A stretch of 64,000 bases of DNA from Molossus alvarezi (Eukaryota; Chordata; Mammalia; Chiroptera; Molossidae), in NCBI GenBank assembly GCA_037176705.1, contig CM073885.1, forward strand, positions 159,826,290 to 159,890,289, written 5' to 3'. The notes beneath the pieces are model-generated. The model ran no database searches and was not told the DNA's origin. It saw only the letters and a program-made list of their open reading frames with translations. This document shows, piece by piece, positions 1-12,880 of this stretch; the first letter of the stretch is position 1, and each line of letters begins with the position of its first letter. Both the position numbers and the translations under genes were made by a program.

Positions 1-389
1 GGTGAAAAGGCTCCTTTTGGATGGAAGTGTCCACCTGCCTCAGTCACTAAGTCAGCATTGAGACAGCCAGTTGTAAAGCCTGGAATGGCTTCTTAGCATT
101 ACAGGAGCCAAGTGCACTGGATCACGCAGAGGGATGCGCTTGTGCTGAGAACAGGGCCGTAAGCAGCCCTTCACCCAACAAATACCAACTTTGCAGTTTG
201 CAAGGACACTGAAGCTTATCCTTCCAACACATGGAGAGTCAGTGGCCTGGTGAGGAAGGAAGCCACCCTCTGGGGTGATACCCGTGCTCTCCAGAGGCAA
301 CCCAGATGGTCTACACCAAAAATAACAGCTTCTCAATAAACCCAGAAATGCCTGTCACTCAAAACAGGTAAAATATGCACCAGGGTCCT
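1..389. other. FAM171A1 intron 1, unassigned sequence
   Basis: No exon, RNA gene or confident repeat is seen here. The whole of 1-29842 is taken as intron 1 of FAM171A1 because no splice-flanked coding exon is visible before 29843. Confidence 0.5.
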
Positions 390-640
390 GGTAGCATTTA
401 TTTATAGTCATGAAAACTGGAAACAACCTACAAGTCCAAAGCTGGGAATCATTCTATGACATATGCATAATGCAGAATGTTATATAATCGTTAGCACAGT
501 TTTTAGTGACAAAATATTTATATGCTGGTTTACATTGAAAATATAAAATGTACAGGTAATACAAGCTTCCTGCTATGTTGAGAAAAATGGTTAAAAGTAA
601 CAACAAAAACAAAACAAAACAAAAAACACCCTGAAAGGAA
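390..640 (+). mobile_element. Old L1M-type LINE fragment
   Basis: The run from 'gtagcatttatttatagtc' through 'aactggaaacaacctacaag' is the eroded mammalian L1 3' ORF2 block that normally precedes the '...gaatggataaa' segment. It is heavily diverged, has no clear TSD and ends in an A-rich stretch with AAACA units near 600-630. Family assignment is by eye only. Confidence 0.5.
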
Positions 641-1059
641 ATATACCAGAATGTTAAATTTGTATTACTTCCTCCTTGTCCCCAGTAAAAATGACATCAG
701 AGCTGCTTAAGGCCTGTGCTTAGGCCTGAGCGGATAGGAGGTTAGTCTCAGGGAAGTAGAGATGGTTGCCAGTGTGATCAGGGTCTCAGCAATCTTGATC
801 AGTTCGAATAATAAATTCTTACTTGAGAGCAGTGTGTCCTCAGGCCTTTGTGAATAAGTCATATGTGCATATGGACTAAGTCTGTTGGAATAATGGGATA
901 ATGTGGTATTAAAAGGTGTTCTCTCCCAGACCCTGTCACAAGGGCCTCTGCAAATAGGGACAGTCAGTCACAGAGAAGGGAGCTCATTTGACGGTGACAA
1001 TGACGACAGCAGATGGTGCATGTGGAAGAACAGTTACGTGCCAGGCACAAATGTAAATC

Positions 1060-1225
1060 TGCATGTATCCTACCATCTACTTCACACACAGAATGCAATA
1101 CTGTAAATGTTATCACTGTTCCTATTTTGCAGATGGAAAAACCAAGACAAAGAGAGATCAGACACACAGTCACACAGCTAGTAAATGGCAGAGTGACTCT
1201 GCTCCAGAGTAGACATTTGCCTTTC
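1060..1225 (+). repeat. MIR-like SINE relic
   Basis: Contains the old mammalian MIR core and 3' pattern ('attttgcagatgg.aaaacc.agac', 'cacacagctagtaaatggcag'). It is strongly diverged and lacks a TSD. Several chance open frames on both strands overlap it. Confidence 0.65.
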
Positions 1226-1284
1226 TTTATTAGGTGGATCAAAAGAGGCCAGAAGACCAGGGTATTTGAGAGGTAATGCAAAGT

Positions 1285-1425
1285 TTGTTTATAGACATTG
1301 TGGTGGTGGCTACATGGGACTGTACCTTTGTCAAAGTTCATACAACTGTACACTTAGGAGGGATGGGCTTTTTGCATCTGAATTATATCTCAATGAACAT
1401 TAACAACAGCAACAATAAAGATCTG
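1285..1425 (+). mobile_element. Old L1/HAL1 3' end
   Basis: The segment 'ggtggtggctacatgggactg' to 'aattatatctcaatgaac' resembles the L1M/HAL1 3' end that reads 'gtggttacacaactgtatac...aattatacctcaataaa'. Diverged, no TSD identified. Confidence 0.55.
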
Positions 1426-4400
1426 AGGGTGATTCCTAATTCCAAACTGGAATCTGAGAATTTTCCATTGTGATATGAGGAAAGATGAGTTCAGCCCACA
1501 GCACAGCCCTGACTCTGGAGGAAGAGACAGATGGGCCCTGATGGAGCAGGTTTTGCCTCCTTCCCACTGCTGCAGTCTTGCAGGTGTGGGTCGTGAGGGT
1601 GTCCAGCTCTGTGGGCTCACTCTGGCCTGTCTCACCTGCTCTCATTGGAGAGAGGAGAGGAGCATTGCACCAGATGCTTCCTGACCTTTTTCCCAGACGC
1701 ACTAAGAAGGTGGGCCATTTCGGGGGCCATGTTTCTTTCTTTGGGGGTGGGGTGAAATGCCGTGATCAGCCCCAGGAATGAAGAGGGCTGCTGGGGTCCC
1801 TTGAGCTATGTCACTAGAAATCACTTGACACTTGCAGAGAAGTCCCTGCCACGTTCAGCCTGTGGTGTTGCGTGGTCAGCCAGATGGGCCCAGTAACCAT
1901 CTCCCTTATCCATGAACATGGCTCACATCCCAGACAAATTATGGTTTTGTTTACAGTGCCAGCCTCAAAAAGACTTGCAAACAGGCAAAACTACACAAGT
2001 TAAAATCTGAAAGTTCCCAGGTCTGCTGTGTGTGTTCAGGCCTATGTTTTATAGCTTTGTGTGTGGCCTCCTATTTTGAAGTCCGTTCCAATTGCAGGGC
2101 GACCATTTGCAGTCCTACCATGAACCAGGTGATTACTGTTGGCATACCACCCCTCCATCATTGGGTTTTGGCAGTGAAGATGGGCTCCTTTGGTCTGATC
2201 AAGGAAGCACATTGTCAACGGGAAATGTCTGCATGAGACAGAAAATACTTCAGGAAAGATAATGAGAGGAGAGAATAGATCCCTGTGTGACCTCCGTTGG
2301 GCTCTGGGGACTGAGGAAATGGACAGGAGCAATTCCTACTTGCTCAGAGTGTGGACTCAGCAAAGTTCTGAGTTGGCCTCCATAAACCCATTGTACTTTA
2401 TTTTCTCCAAATTAAGGATGACATGTGAATTGTGAATGGAGTTAATTACCTGGGAAGGCTATATTTTTCACTACCCTCGGAATGTTTATTTACACCTCCT
2501 AGTTTTCCTTTTAGTTTGGATGCCCTTTGTTGTAAAAGACTTGGAAACATAAAAGTTAAAATCTACACGTACCCAGGTCTCCAGCGTTTTGAAGATGGTC
2601 AGTTCCATTATGGTAATAAAGTAGATTTATTAAAATACATCTAATTGATTTAGAGGCAATCTAGTTTAGATATCACCATCTCCATATTCTTGCTCAGCTG
2701 GTGTTGAGGAGGGAGGCTAAGTGTTCATCTTTGGCTCCTGAGGCCTCATGTTGGACAGCAGGGAGAGAAGCTACAGAAAGGAAAGGAGCGATTTTCTAAC
2801 GCCCAGCACTGTCCATTCATGGACTAGGCTGCTGCCAGAGGCGGAAGCTGGTGGCGGACACTAGAGGCCTTTCAGCCCTGGGTGCTGATATGTCCCTCCT
2901 GAGGCTGCTGGTACCCTCATGGCCTCCCTCCAGCTGTTGAGTCCTGGAACACAGCGAGGCCCCACTGCTGTTCAGAGTAGGAATTCCACGTGTGTTTCCA
3001 TGGAGGAGGAGTTCTCATCACGTACTGGCAGGCCCAGGACTCTCCGGAGCTGGTCCCTGGACTGGAGCTCTGTTCCCGGCAGGCAGGGACATGCAGAGCT
3101 CACGCCAGAATGAAATCAGTGCTGAACTTGAACGATAGTTGATTTACATTCTGCTGCCAAATGTTTCTTTTTTTTTTTAAGTCACAGTTTAGTTTGCAGA
3201 GAGCACTTCTGTGACCCTCAGCCTGACTGGTACAGCCTTCTAGGTGTGGTGAGGCAAGTGAGGGTCTCAGAAAAGGTCGGGGTTCAGGCCACTTGCCGCC
3301 CCCCTGCCAACCACAGCAGGTTCCACGTTTCCTTCAGCAGAAGGTGGCAGTGAGAGCCTTGGGGTGACATGTCAGTGAGAGCATCACTGCCGTTTCTGAC
3401 CAAGCTGCTCTGTTTCAACTTGAGGCACACCCTCTTTGCCATTCTCTCAGGCGTACCCCTAGAGGCCAGGCTTTCATTTCCTTTCATGTGACCTTCCGAG
3501 CTGGTCAGATGTGAAAGGCGGAGCCTGGATTTGAATGGCAGGAGCTGTAGTGGAACCAAGTGCACCAGGCCTAGCAGATGGCAGCTCGGGCAGATCCCTT
3601 AACCTTTCCGAGTGTATTTCCTTGTCTGTCACAATGCGGTGCGTAAGTGATATGTGCGAACATGCTGTGTGAGCTGTGGAAGCTGGTACCTTAGGTGTCC
3701 CAGGAGCATCTGTACCTCCCTGGGTCGAGCACGCCGAGCACTGTCCGGCACCATGTTTCTTAGATTGAGCTGTTACCAAACCGCATTTACCACAAATGAG
3801 AAACGGTTGAAAGTGACACCTCTGTCACATGTGCTGGAAAGACTAAGACAGAGGAGAGCTGAGTCTTTCTTATAAACAGACTCCTTTCCTCCTGGGCTTC
3901 TTTCTGTTCCTCCTGGAGGAGGAAGAAATCAGTGCCTGGGTTTCAGCCTGAGCCCTCAGAACAGTGTTTTAGACCTCACTATTAAGAAGAATCCCAGGAT
4001 GAATGGAAATGAAGCCATATTTACTACGCTTTTTTAATGGCAGGAGGGAGACCAGATCTGTTTAAAGGAGGAAACAAAATCACATGCACAGAGAAAACAA
4101 AGGTTACTTCATGCAGACTGGAGGTTTTCGACATCATTACCTACTTTTGCAGCAAGTGGATCAAAAATAATTAAAAGAGAATATGGATTGAACTTTTCTC
4201 TCTTATCCCCCCATTCCCAGTTCATTGAAATGTTAAATGCACATGAAAAAATTTTGAAATGATATATTGAGATTGTACCTGTGAGGGCAAAAAGCATGCT
4301 CAGGCTCCCTGTGGTGCTTACAAACATGCAAAAGCCTGTTCAGTCTTTTCTAACAGAAATGCTTGGACTCTGGGTGTAAAAGAAGTGGCCTGTTTTTTGA

Positions 4401-5843
4401 AAAGAAGGCAGTGATTGTAAATGTATGTACAGGGAGAACCCTGTGGGCTGTAACTATGTGAAAAGCAGAGATGAGGCTCAGAAGGGACGTATGTCAGGGC
4501 CGCCTCCTCCAGGCCTCCCTTCCTGCAGCCCTCAGGTTCCCCATGTGCAGTGCTGCCTGGGCTGTCCCTCCTCTGGGACTCCCCCTCCTTTAATTCACTC
4601 TGGGTGGTTAAGGTCCATCCTGCCACAGAGCTGCTTTCCGGTCTTAGGGAGGTGGAGAGGGAGAGAGAAGACCTCTGGAGGACTGATGCTTAGATCCAAT
4701 AGATCTTCACACAGGAACAAAGTTTTGTTGTAAACATGGGGAAGAGCTTTTGGAGCAGGGTTGTAGCAGAGAGAGGGCAGCTGCTGCTGCTCTGCAGAGC
4801 TAGCCCAGGTGGGTCCCAGGGTGCCACACTGTTGGCCACAGGACCAGACCAGTTTGCATCTCAGGTTGGCCATTTGGGGGGGTATCTTGAAGCTTTTTAG
4901 GTCACACTCCCCTTTATTGCAAACCCAGGATATTACCTGCGATCCATGTCATGCGATCACTACTGAGATTAAATAATAGAACCTATGTGAAAGCTATTTG
5001 GAAACTATTATCCCGTACATTTATACAACCTCTTTTCTTTTCTTTTTTTAAATCAATTTTATGTTACTCTTTCCCACCAATTTCCTCTCAACAAATTCTT
5101 TCACTCAATCCGCACCCACCCCTATTGCAAGCATTGCAACAGAAATTGGAAACTAGTCATTCCTTTTCACTTTGGGTCATTCAAGGCCAGAAAGAAACTT
5201 TATTAAGTGCAATTTGCTAATTAAGCTCAACCCTCTTTTACTATCAGGCTAGTGGGTCTCAGGCCCAAAAGACAACTTATATCTGTTGCTTAAGAACTAA
5301 CCCCAGAGATGTCTCTACCAAAGTTAGGGATGAGTTTAGGAATTCAGCATTACCTCCTATGTTCTTTTTTCATCCTGATTGAAAACTGACTCTCTCATTG
5401 AATAAAAATAATTGAATGATCACTGATAATTTTCTACATTAAAATATTAGCATTTTTCTGTGTTTTTAGTTGATAAGTTGTTTTTCACATTGTAGAAAAG
5501 AAGTCATAGAAAATGCTGACTTCTTAAGTCCTAAAATAAGCATTGAGAAGTTAGATTCTTCACCTCCAAATATTTTGTTTTCTTTATGGATTTAAATTCA
5601 CCTGGTCTTCAGTAACTCATTTAAAACTTCAGCACTTATTATCAGCCAAGACTATGAATACTGTGGTTTGCCTTTAAATTGTGAATTGTGAGCACATGCT
5701 GTGTACCTGAATATTGGTTATTTCAGGAAATATGTGCATTAGAAAACAAGATAAACTTGGTTTCTGCTTGCCTCTAATTTGTATTATAGTTATACTTAAG
5801 TTATCTCTATCCATTAATTTATTTTTACAAATTACATAATAAT
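1426..5843. other. Intron 1 sequence, mostly unassigned; MIR-like patch near 3520-3640
   Basis: No coding exon is seen. The piece at about 3520-3640 ('gggcagatcccttaacctttccgag') looks like a MIR core. A T-rich run lies near 3168-3179. Open frames here are short, lack homology that I recognise, and are not flanked by convincing splice sites. Confidence 0.45.
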
Positions 5844-5855
5844 AAGAAATAAGCA

Positions 5856-6105
5856 CCCTGGCCAGTGTGCCTCAGGGGTTAGAGCATTGGCCCGTGGACC
5901 AATGAGTTGCAGGTTCAGTTCTGACCAAGGGCATGTACCTTGGTTGCAGTTCATCCCCAACCCCGGTTGGGGTCATGTGGGAGGCAGCCACTAGATGTGT
6001 CCCTTTCCCGTTGATGTTTCTCTCTCTCTCTCTTCCTCTCTCTCCCTTTTGCTCTATCTGAACAAAAGTAGAGAAATGTCCTCGGGTGCGGATTGAAACA
6101 AAAAG
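5856..6105 (+). mobile_element. Ves-type tRNA-related SINE
   Basis: Head 'ccctggccagtgtgcctcag', pol III B-box-like 'ggttcagttctg', (CT)-rich region and 'cctcgggtgcggat' tail. Flanked by a perfect 12-bp TSD AAGAAATAAGCA at 5844-5855 and 6106-6117. Confidence 0.95.
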
Positions 6106-6117
6106 AAGAAATAAGCA

Positions 6118-7899
6118 AGAAAACAGCATGTTCAAAGTTTAAAGCACAACCAGCTTTGCAACAAGGAATAGCTGTTCATGTTAAGATTATATTTGCTTTT
6201 TTTTTTTTTAGTTGAAAAACTAGAGCATTTACCTATGGAAATATTTATCAAAATAGACTTTGTTAAGATAACACATCTGAGCTTTCCCATATCTTTAAAA
6301 ACTAACTTTTTGCTTTTAAAAATTAAATGTTAACAGATGTTTGTCTATTTACAAGACTTCTCTTTATTCCCCTAGCATCTATTAATTTCACAATGAGGTA
6401 ACAACTTTGCTTTTTGGCTAAATACAGTGCACGCCCTTGCTAAGTAAATCCTACGTACTCTGATTGTATACTTGGGCGTGGAGTATAATGTATTGCACTT
6501 GGACCAATGATTTTGAAAAATTAATGCGTGAATATGGTCAGCATGAAAATGACAAAAATGTTTACTCCTTTCTAATCATTAAAAGGAAAAGTTTTCACCC
6601 CCCCCCCCCCATTGCATCCATACTCCTCAATAAGCACTAAATATTCACTGATTGGTTCACTGGAAAGGAAACATGACCGTATTGGAAGACTATATTCACA
6701 CAGTATTGGAAGAATATTTTAATACAACTTTGTGATGGTGGATGTTATTGTTTTGGGGTCTTAAGTCCTTTCCTATTTTAGGGTGAAATCTTAACTAATT
6801 CTGTGTGTGGCTCATTAACGCAAGCATTTTAGAATCCCGCTTGTGTCCCACTAGGGTCATGGGTTCATCCCCCATATGGACTGTGTATAGGGCATCCAAC
6901 AGCTCCAGGCCAGCGAGTGGGAAGTTGTAGGATTTATGCTGATGCACAGCTTCCTGAAAAACAAGTCCCAGTATTTGCCCTGTTGAGGGTGTGTAGGTCG
7001 TGTCATCTTCCACTCCTGGGTCACCACATGGAAGCTGGAAGCAAGGTCACCCAACAGAGACCATCTCAACACTACACTGGATTTCATTGTGTATCTGCAC
7101 CCAAAAATGTCACAACTCAGAACCCTGGACAGGATCTCCAGGTTCACTCCAGAATTTCATTGGCCTGATGGAAAGTCTTGACCTGGCAGAATATAGCCGG
7201 GGTGGATGTTTGCTGAATTTAGTTCCCATGAGAAGATGCATGTGACCTACTAGAGTGGCGAATGGGAATCCAGAAGTAGTTGCTGGTTGGGGTGGGGATG
7301 GGGGGGCAATTTGCTGTGTTTAGGATACAGTCTTCTCCCACTGTCCTCATTTCTGTTTTGGGGGTCATCTTTGAGAGTCTTTACCCCAAATCAGATAATC
7401 TTGGTAGTCAACATGAAAAGAATATCTCATCCTAAAAAAGCTAAATGAATTACTCTGAATTTACTGATGTTGATGAAAGGGTGATTTAAACATTTTTCTC
7501 TCTGCACAATATAATATTTTAATACAACTTTTTCAAAGGAGAACCAGAAATACTCCATCTGTTTTAGCCTCAGTGAAACACCTGAGCTTAAATCTATCCC
7601 TTGAAATCTTTTTTGAATCAAATGATTTGGATAAACGTGCTTCCAAATGTGGAGATAGGGGTTGAGCCCAGTAAGAAATGGGTTGCACACTAAAGTGACA
7701 CCCATGATGTGTTATCATATATATGCATGGACTATGCACTGCAGGTTGGGCCTTGCAGGTTTATGTCCATGCCGTCAGACCCTTCCCTCCTGGTGTTATG
7801 AAATCTGTTCCACTAAGAGCCTCTAGCCTCTCTCCTCACCTGTGTTGAAGGGCAGTCAGTTCAAGTTCAGGTTTACCCTTCCTCCTGTTTCTGTCCCTA

Positions 7900-7902
<3 letters not shown>
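6118..7902. other. Intron 1 sequence with a poly(C) run
   Basis: No gene is recognised. A 13-base C run lies at 6598-6610. The block 6790-7250 is relatively GC-balanced and shows overlapping short open frames on both strands, but nothing I recognise. Confidence 0.4.

Positions 7903-7990
<88 letters not shown>
7903..7990. repeat. Compound microsatellite (TC)n(AC)n
   Basis: About 25 TC units (7903-7952) run directly into about 19 AC units (7953-7990). It creates long low-complexity open frames on both strands that should not be called genes. Confidence 0.98.
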
Positions 7991-7992
<2 letters not shown>

Positions 7993-8189
7993 ACCAGCAT
8001 GCCCCTTGCTACAGTCTTGCAACTGAATTTCGGGAGACTGAACTTCAACAAAAATCTCCTCATTATTCCTTCCACCTACGGCCTCCCTTTGTTGCAGTCC
8101 ACTTTGCACACTGTTAACAAGATGGATTACTTTACTCCCCTGCTCAAAAACCTTCAGTAATCCTGTGCTGCTGAAAGTCTGTGATTTCT

Positions 8190-8391
8190 GCCCAGCCAGT
8201 GTGGCTCAGTGGATTGAGGGTCGTCCCATGGACTGAGAGGTCCCAGTTCGATTCCTGGTCAGGGCACATGCCCAAGTTGTGGGCTCGATCCCCAGGAGGG
8301 GGTGTGCAGGAGGCATGGATGTTTCTCTTTCACATTGATGTTTCTATCTCTCTCTAAAAAAAAAATTCAATAAAAATATATTTAAAAATAA
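8190..8391 (+). mobile_element. Bat SINE, older Ves-related subtype
   Basis: Head 'gcccagccagtgtggctcag', middle 'cagggcacatgcccaagttg' and 'gggctcgatccccagg', then CT-rich sequence and an A-rich tail. The middle differs from the main Ves type ('ggcacatgccc.ggttg' instead of 'gggcatgtaccttggttgc'), marking a second subfamily. It abuts the next SINE. Confidence 0.85.
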
Positions 8392-8393
8392 AG

Positions 8394-8642
8394 AGCCCTG
8401 GCTGGTTTGGGTCAGTGGTTAGAGCGTCAGCCCATGGACCAAAAACTTGCAGGTTCCATTCCAGTCAAGGGCATGTACCTTGGTTGCAGTTCAGTCCCCG
8501 GCCCTGGTTGGGGTCATGTGGGAGGCAGCCAATCGATGTGTCTCCCTCATGTCGATGTTTCTCTCTCTCTCCCTCCCTCCCACTCTATCTGAAGATAAAT
8601 GGAAAGATATCCTTGGATGAGGACTTTAAAAAAAAAAAAAAG
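8394..8642 (+). mobile_element. Ves-type SINE
   Basis: Head 'gccctggctggtttgggtcag', 'gggcatgtaccttggttgc', CT-rich region, tail 'ctttaaaaaaaaaaaaa'. It begins directly after the A-rich tail of the preceding SINE, so it probably inserted into that tail. Confidence 0.93.
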
Positions 8643-10680
8643 AATGGAAAAGTCTGCATTTTCTTATTCATTGCTCTGATATATTAGGTCTTACTGCTCT
8701 GTACAGGTTCATCAGGTCTGATCTGAGTTCCTATTGTTCTTCTCTGACAAGTCATTTTCTCCTCCCACTGCTGAAGCATTTTCTGATGTGGAATGTACTG
8801 TTTATTCATGCAGCCCATATTTTTAGAAAGTTCATCCTCAGAGCAAGTGTAACTCTAGTTCTGTACCAATACTTTGTTCATGGCTTATCCCTCAGCCAGG
8901 AAAACCCGAGGCATCTGTTTTAAAATGTAGATTTTCTTATTATTCAGGTATGGCGAGGCCAACAGATCAGGGGACAACTGTCATTGAGAAGACAGTGTGT
9001 TATACTCAGTTTCCAAGAGGACGGGGCATGGCGTGCCATGGGGGGCTGTGTGGGGAAGTGCCAGTTGGTGAGGAGAGACGGGCGAGAGCCTTTATCATGG
9101 TTTTCTTGGGAAGGAGTGGGCAGGACAGGGTAAGCTGGCTAAGTAGGGTTAGGATTGGTGACTTTTGATCATTTGAGTGGGCTCTGGGGCACAGGGACAG
9201 TCTCCAGTTGTCTGCTATCTGTCTCTGAGGTGATTAGAGCAGGGGGGTAGTGGCCCTGAGCTTCGTGGAGCAGGTGGTTGGGGTGTGGGCTCTGGATGGG
9301 CTAGCTTGCATAGAAAGGCATGCTCGCAGGTGAGCTGGGGAAAATAGCAGTTTTCTATCTCTAGGAATTAGTTGGTGCTGGGAATAGCACTCCCTACGGC
9401 GTCAGCAAAGCCCCAAGGTGTCAGAGCATACAGAATTTAAAGACATGATTAATACACCTACTTGCCCTTACAGCCCCATCTCAGTTTGCACTAGCTGTGT
9501 AAGCTTGAACGAGAACCTGGAGTTCTCAGTCTATAAAGTGAAGGACTAAAGATTATGGCATAGCCAAGAGCCCACTGTTTCTTCTTTGCGTGGATGAAGC
9601 CTCTGACACTTCTGTTCCTGCTCCTTTTTCCGTCCGGTTCATGTTCCCAGTGTGAAGGTGCGCGCTCAGCCCCAGGTGCGCGCTCAGCCAGGATGCAGTG
9701 AGTAGACCAGCACTCTCTCCCTGGTTAAAGGGCCAGTCAGCAGCGGGCCACCCTGGGATTTTAATTTCCTTCATATGTGGACTTCTCTGCCTACACTTGT
9801 ATTCCTGTAACTCCTCGAGTCCTCGGTTCTCTTTGGGATGTAATCGTTGACCCTGCCACTTGAGTAGCTTTTCCGTTCTGGTCTGAGCCAAATGATTATT
9901 CAGTGTTGAATATATGTGTCTGTGACCCATTTGACAGATGACATTTAATAATGCTCTTGTGAAGGAGAGCTAAAAGCAACATTGACTTTCAAGCATAAGA
10001 CAGAACATGGCAGACCTTCTGTCCGCAAGTTGGGGAAAAAAAAGTCTCCATTTTGTGTCGTGGAATTATTCATTGAGTTGGCAGTCCAGAGGACTGTGGA
10101 ACTCATTTTTCAAGGCAAAAGCGGAAAATAAAATCCTTTTATTGACACTGATGCAAGTACATGAGCTGTAAAGATTGGAAGGCGAAATGCTAATCCATTT
10201 GGCACAAATTAAGAATTATTCTACAAATTTAAACAGTGTGGAAAATATTGTATGTTGGTGTTCACTGTGGAAAAAAATCACAAGGAACAGTACTTTGCTG
10301 TTTAGAATAGTCAGATTTTCCTCCCCTCAGATGAAGCAGGGAATTTATATTGTGTTGTGAAAAGTTTTAAATTTCTTAGAAAACTCCTAGAAATTGGATT
10401 CAGAAATTAGTGTTAACCAGAACATTGTAAGATTTTGTAATAAGTAGGAGTGAGCATAGTTTACAATCTCATTAATACAGAATTTATTCAAACAGATTTA
10501 AAAAGAAGAAATGGCATTTCACTAAACAAATGTATATTTTCAATTGTTAAATGAATAGCAGCTAACAGCCCAATTAGCATATCATTTTAATTCTACTCAT
10601 CAGGTATTGCTTGCAATGACCTAAATGTAACTTTTCAACTCATAAGATTTAAAAGGGAACTAAAATGATGAGTGCTTTGA
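8643..10680. other. Intron 1 sequence, unassigned
   Basis: I see no exon or confident repeat. A run of short open frames on both strands has no recognisable product. Confidence 0.4.
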
Positions 10681-10694
10681 AAACAAACAAAATG

Positions 10695-10939
10695 GCTCTG
10701 ACCAGTTTGGCTCAGCAGTTGGAGCATCGACCTGCGGATCAGAGACTCCAGGGTTCAGTTCCTATTAAGGGCACGTACCTCGGTTGCAGTTTGTCCCCGG
10801 CCCCAGTTGGGGTCGTGTGGGTGGCAACCACTTCATGTGTCTCTCACACACCAATGTTTCTCTCTCTCTCTTTCTCCCTCCTGCTCTGTCTGAATATAAA
10901 ATGCAAAATAGTCATCAGGTGAGGATAAAAAAACAAAAT
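10695..10939 (+). mobile_element. Ves-type SINE
   Basis: Head 'gctctgaccagtttggctca', body and 'catcaggtgaggataaaaa' tail. Perfect 14-bp TSD AAACAAACAAAATG at 10681-10694 and 10940-10953. Confidence 0.95.
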
Positions 10940-11330
10940 AAACAAACAAAATGCCCACTAATGCTTGGAGTGGAAAACGCTCAGATTCTGCCTTGTGTCC
11001 CTGTTGTCAAGTGGAGAAGGCTGGGCATGTGGAAACTACCAGAAAGACCATGTTGAACCGATGGAGCAGAGTGGCTGGTTTGTGGGAGTAGATGTGGCAT
11101 GAGGAGTGGGAGCAGTTAGAATGTGCCAAGGTAAGCTCTTCCTCTCAGGAGCACTCTGGTGCCTTTCCCGCCCCCTTTTCTCCCCGCACAGACGTGTTAC
11201 CTTTGCCTTTCCCTCTCCTAAGCTCCAAGGGCCCTTCTTTTGCTTCGGTAACTTGTTCCCTGACTACGAAGCCCAGCTGGCTCACTTCCACTAAGTTTAT
11301 AACTTCTAAATAAGCCGCCTCTTATTTTAA

Positions 11331-11364
11331 ACACACACACACACACACACACACACACGCGCGC
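11331..11364. repeat. (AC)n microsatellite
   Basis: About 14 AC units followed by CGCGCG. Confidence 0.95.
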
Positions 11365-11460
11365 CCTTATTAAAGAGTTTGAAAATTCAAAATCTGACTT
11401 TAAAACAAAAGAGCTTTTATAAGCAAAAAGATATTACCCAAAACTTGGGACTGTCTTGTC

Positions 11461-11465
<5 letters not shown>

Positions 11466-11505
<40 letters not shown>

Positions 11506-11738
11506 ATTCCTCACCCGAGGATACTTTTCCTTTTATCATCAGATAGAGTGGGAGGGAGGGAGAGAGAGACAAAAACATCGATGTGATAGAGCCACATCAA
11601 CTGGTTGCCTCCCACAAGGCCCTGGCGACCAGAGCCATGGACAAACCACAACGAAGGTACGTGCCCTTGACCAGAACTGAACTTGAGAGTCATTGGTCTG
11701 CGGGCCGATGCTCTAACCTCTGGACCAAACTGGCAGGG
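11466..11738 (-). mobile_element. Ves-type SINE with (CA)n-expanded 3' tail
   Basis: On the + strand it reads tail to head: a (GT)n tract to 11502, 'cctcacccgagg', GA-rich region, then '...ccaaactggcagggc'. The TSD TTGTCTTTGT occurs at 11456-11465 and again at about 11740-11749. The microsatellite lies inside the TSDs, so it belongs to the SINE tail. Confidence 0.93.
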
Positions 11739-12294
11739 CTTGTCTTTGTTTTTTAATTCTCTGGTTCTCCTGGCCTTTCTCCAAGGACCCTACCCCATTT
11801 TTTTTCTGCCTCAGTACCTTCATAATTCCTAGATTTCCTTGGGTCTTTTAGAGGCTGTTAGGAACTGTGAAGGGTTTGAGCTTCTTCCTTACTTGTAAGC
11901 AAATAAGTCAGCCTGACACAGTTGTATAGAAATTGGTAGAAGAGACAATACTTCTGGGTCAGAGTTGAAGGACTCTGTTGCAGCAGTGGTTGTAGCTAGA
12001 GTATCAGCATTCTTGTCCCAGTTCCTTGAACTTCATTTCCCATAGGGCAACTCAAAGAGGACCAGATGATAACCTGCACATGCAGTGGGTTGTGTCACAG
12101 GAGAGAAACCCTGAGCTTTGGGAACCCAAGTCTTTCATAGTGCCAAGGCAGTAGGCATGCCTGCCTATGATATTGTGATTCAAAGAAGAAATATGTATTT
12201 GGTCTTTGGCCCTGTTTCTGGCACAGAACTCCTAAAAGCCTTGGCATTTCCAAAGTGATGAGAGTTATAAAGGTGTCTTTTGCTGTGTTAATGA

Positions 12295-12880
12295 AACAAC
12301 CTTCAGAACACACCTCAGGGGGCTGATCAGCAGAGAAACAACCATGTACTGAGAGGGTTGAAATTTTCCATGCTGCCCCCCAGACCTCCCAAGAAGGGAG
12401 GCTGGAGATTGAATCAGTCCCCGGTGGTTAATAATTTAACCCATTGTGCCTATGTAATGAAGCCTGCACAAAAACCCAAAAGAAGAGGGTATGGGGAGCT
12501 TCCAGGTTGGCGACCATGTGAAGATTTGGGAGAATGGTATGCCTGGAGAAAGTGTGGAAGCTCTCTACCCTTCCCCTTGCCCTGTGCATCTGTTCCATTT
12601 GGCTGTTCTGAGTTATATCATTCTTAAACTAGTGATCTAAGTAAAAGTGTTTCCTGAGTTCTGTGGGCCGCTTTAGCAAATTAATCAAACCCGAGGTTTG
12701 TGGGAACCTCCCATCTGTAGCTGGTTGGTGGAAACACAGGTAACAACCTGGTTTGAGGTTGGTATTTGAACTGGGGACAGCCTTATAGGACTGAGCCCTT
12801 ACCCTGCGGATTCTAACCCTACCTCCAGGTAGACAGTGTCAGAAGTGAGTTGAATTGTTGGACACCCAGCCGGTGAATTG
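12295..12880 (+). mobile_element. Old LTR-like repeat (ERVL-type, family unassigned)
   Basis: Contains a block I recognise as a dispersed mammalian repeat: 'gcctatgtaatgaagcctgc', 'ggagcttccaggttggcgac', 'ccttgccctgtgcatctgtt' and 'gagttctgtgggccgcttta'. These blocks recur in an ancient LTR in many mammals. I cannot name the exact family. Boundaries are approximate and no TSD was found. Confidence 0.6.

Noticed and set aside
5856..6105. tRNA gene suggested by A/B-box-like sequence at SINE heads
   Set aside because: The tRNA-like part is the SINE promoter region; it lacks a full cloverleaf and is followed by the SINE body and tail.
7836..8117. Open frames on both strands rich in SL/TH or RE/VC repeats
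   Set aside because: Translation of the (TC)n(AC)n microsatellite.
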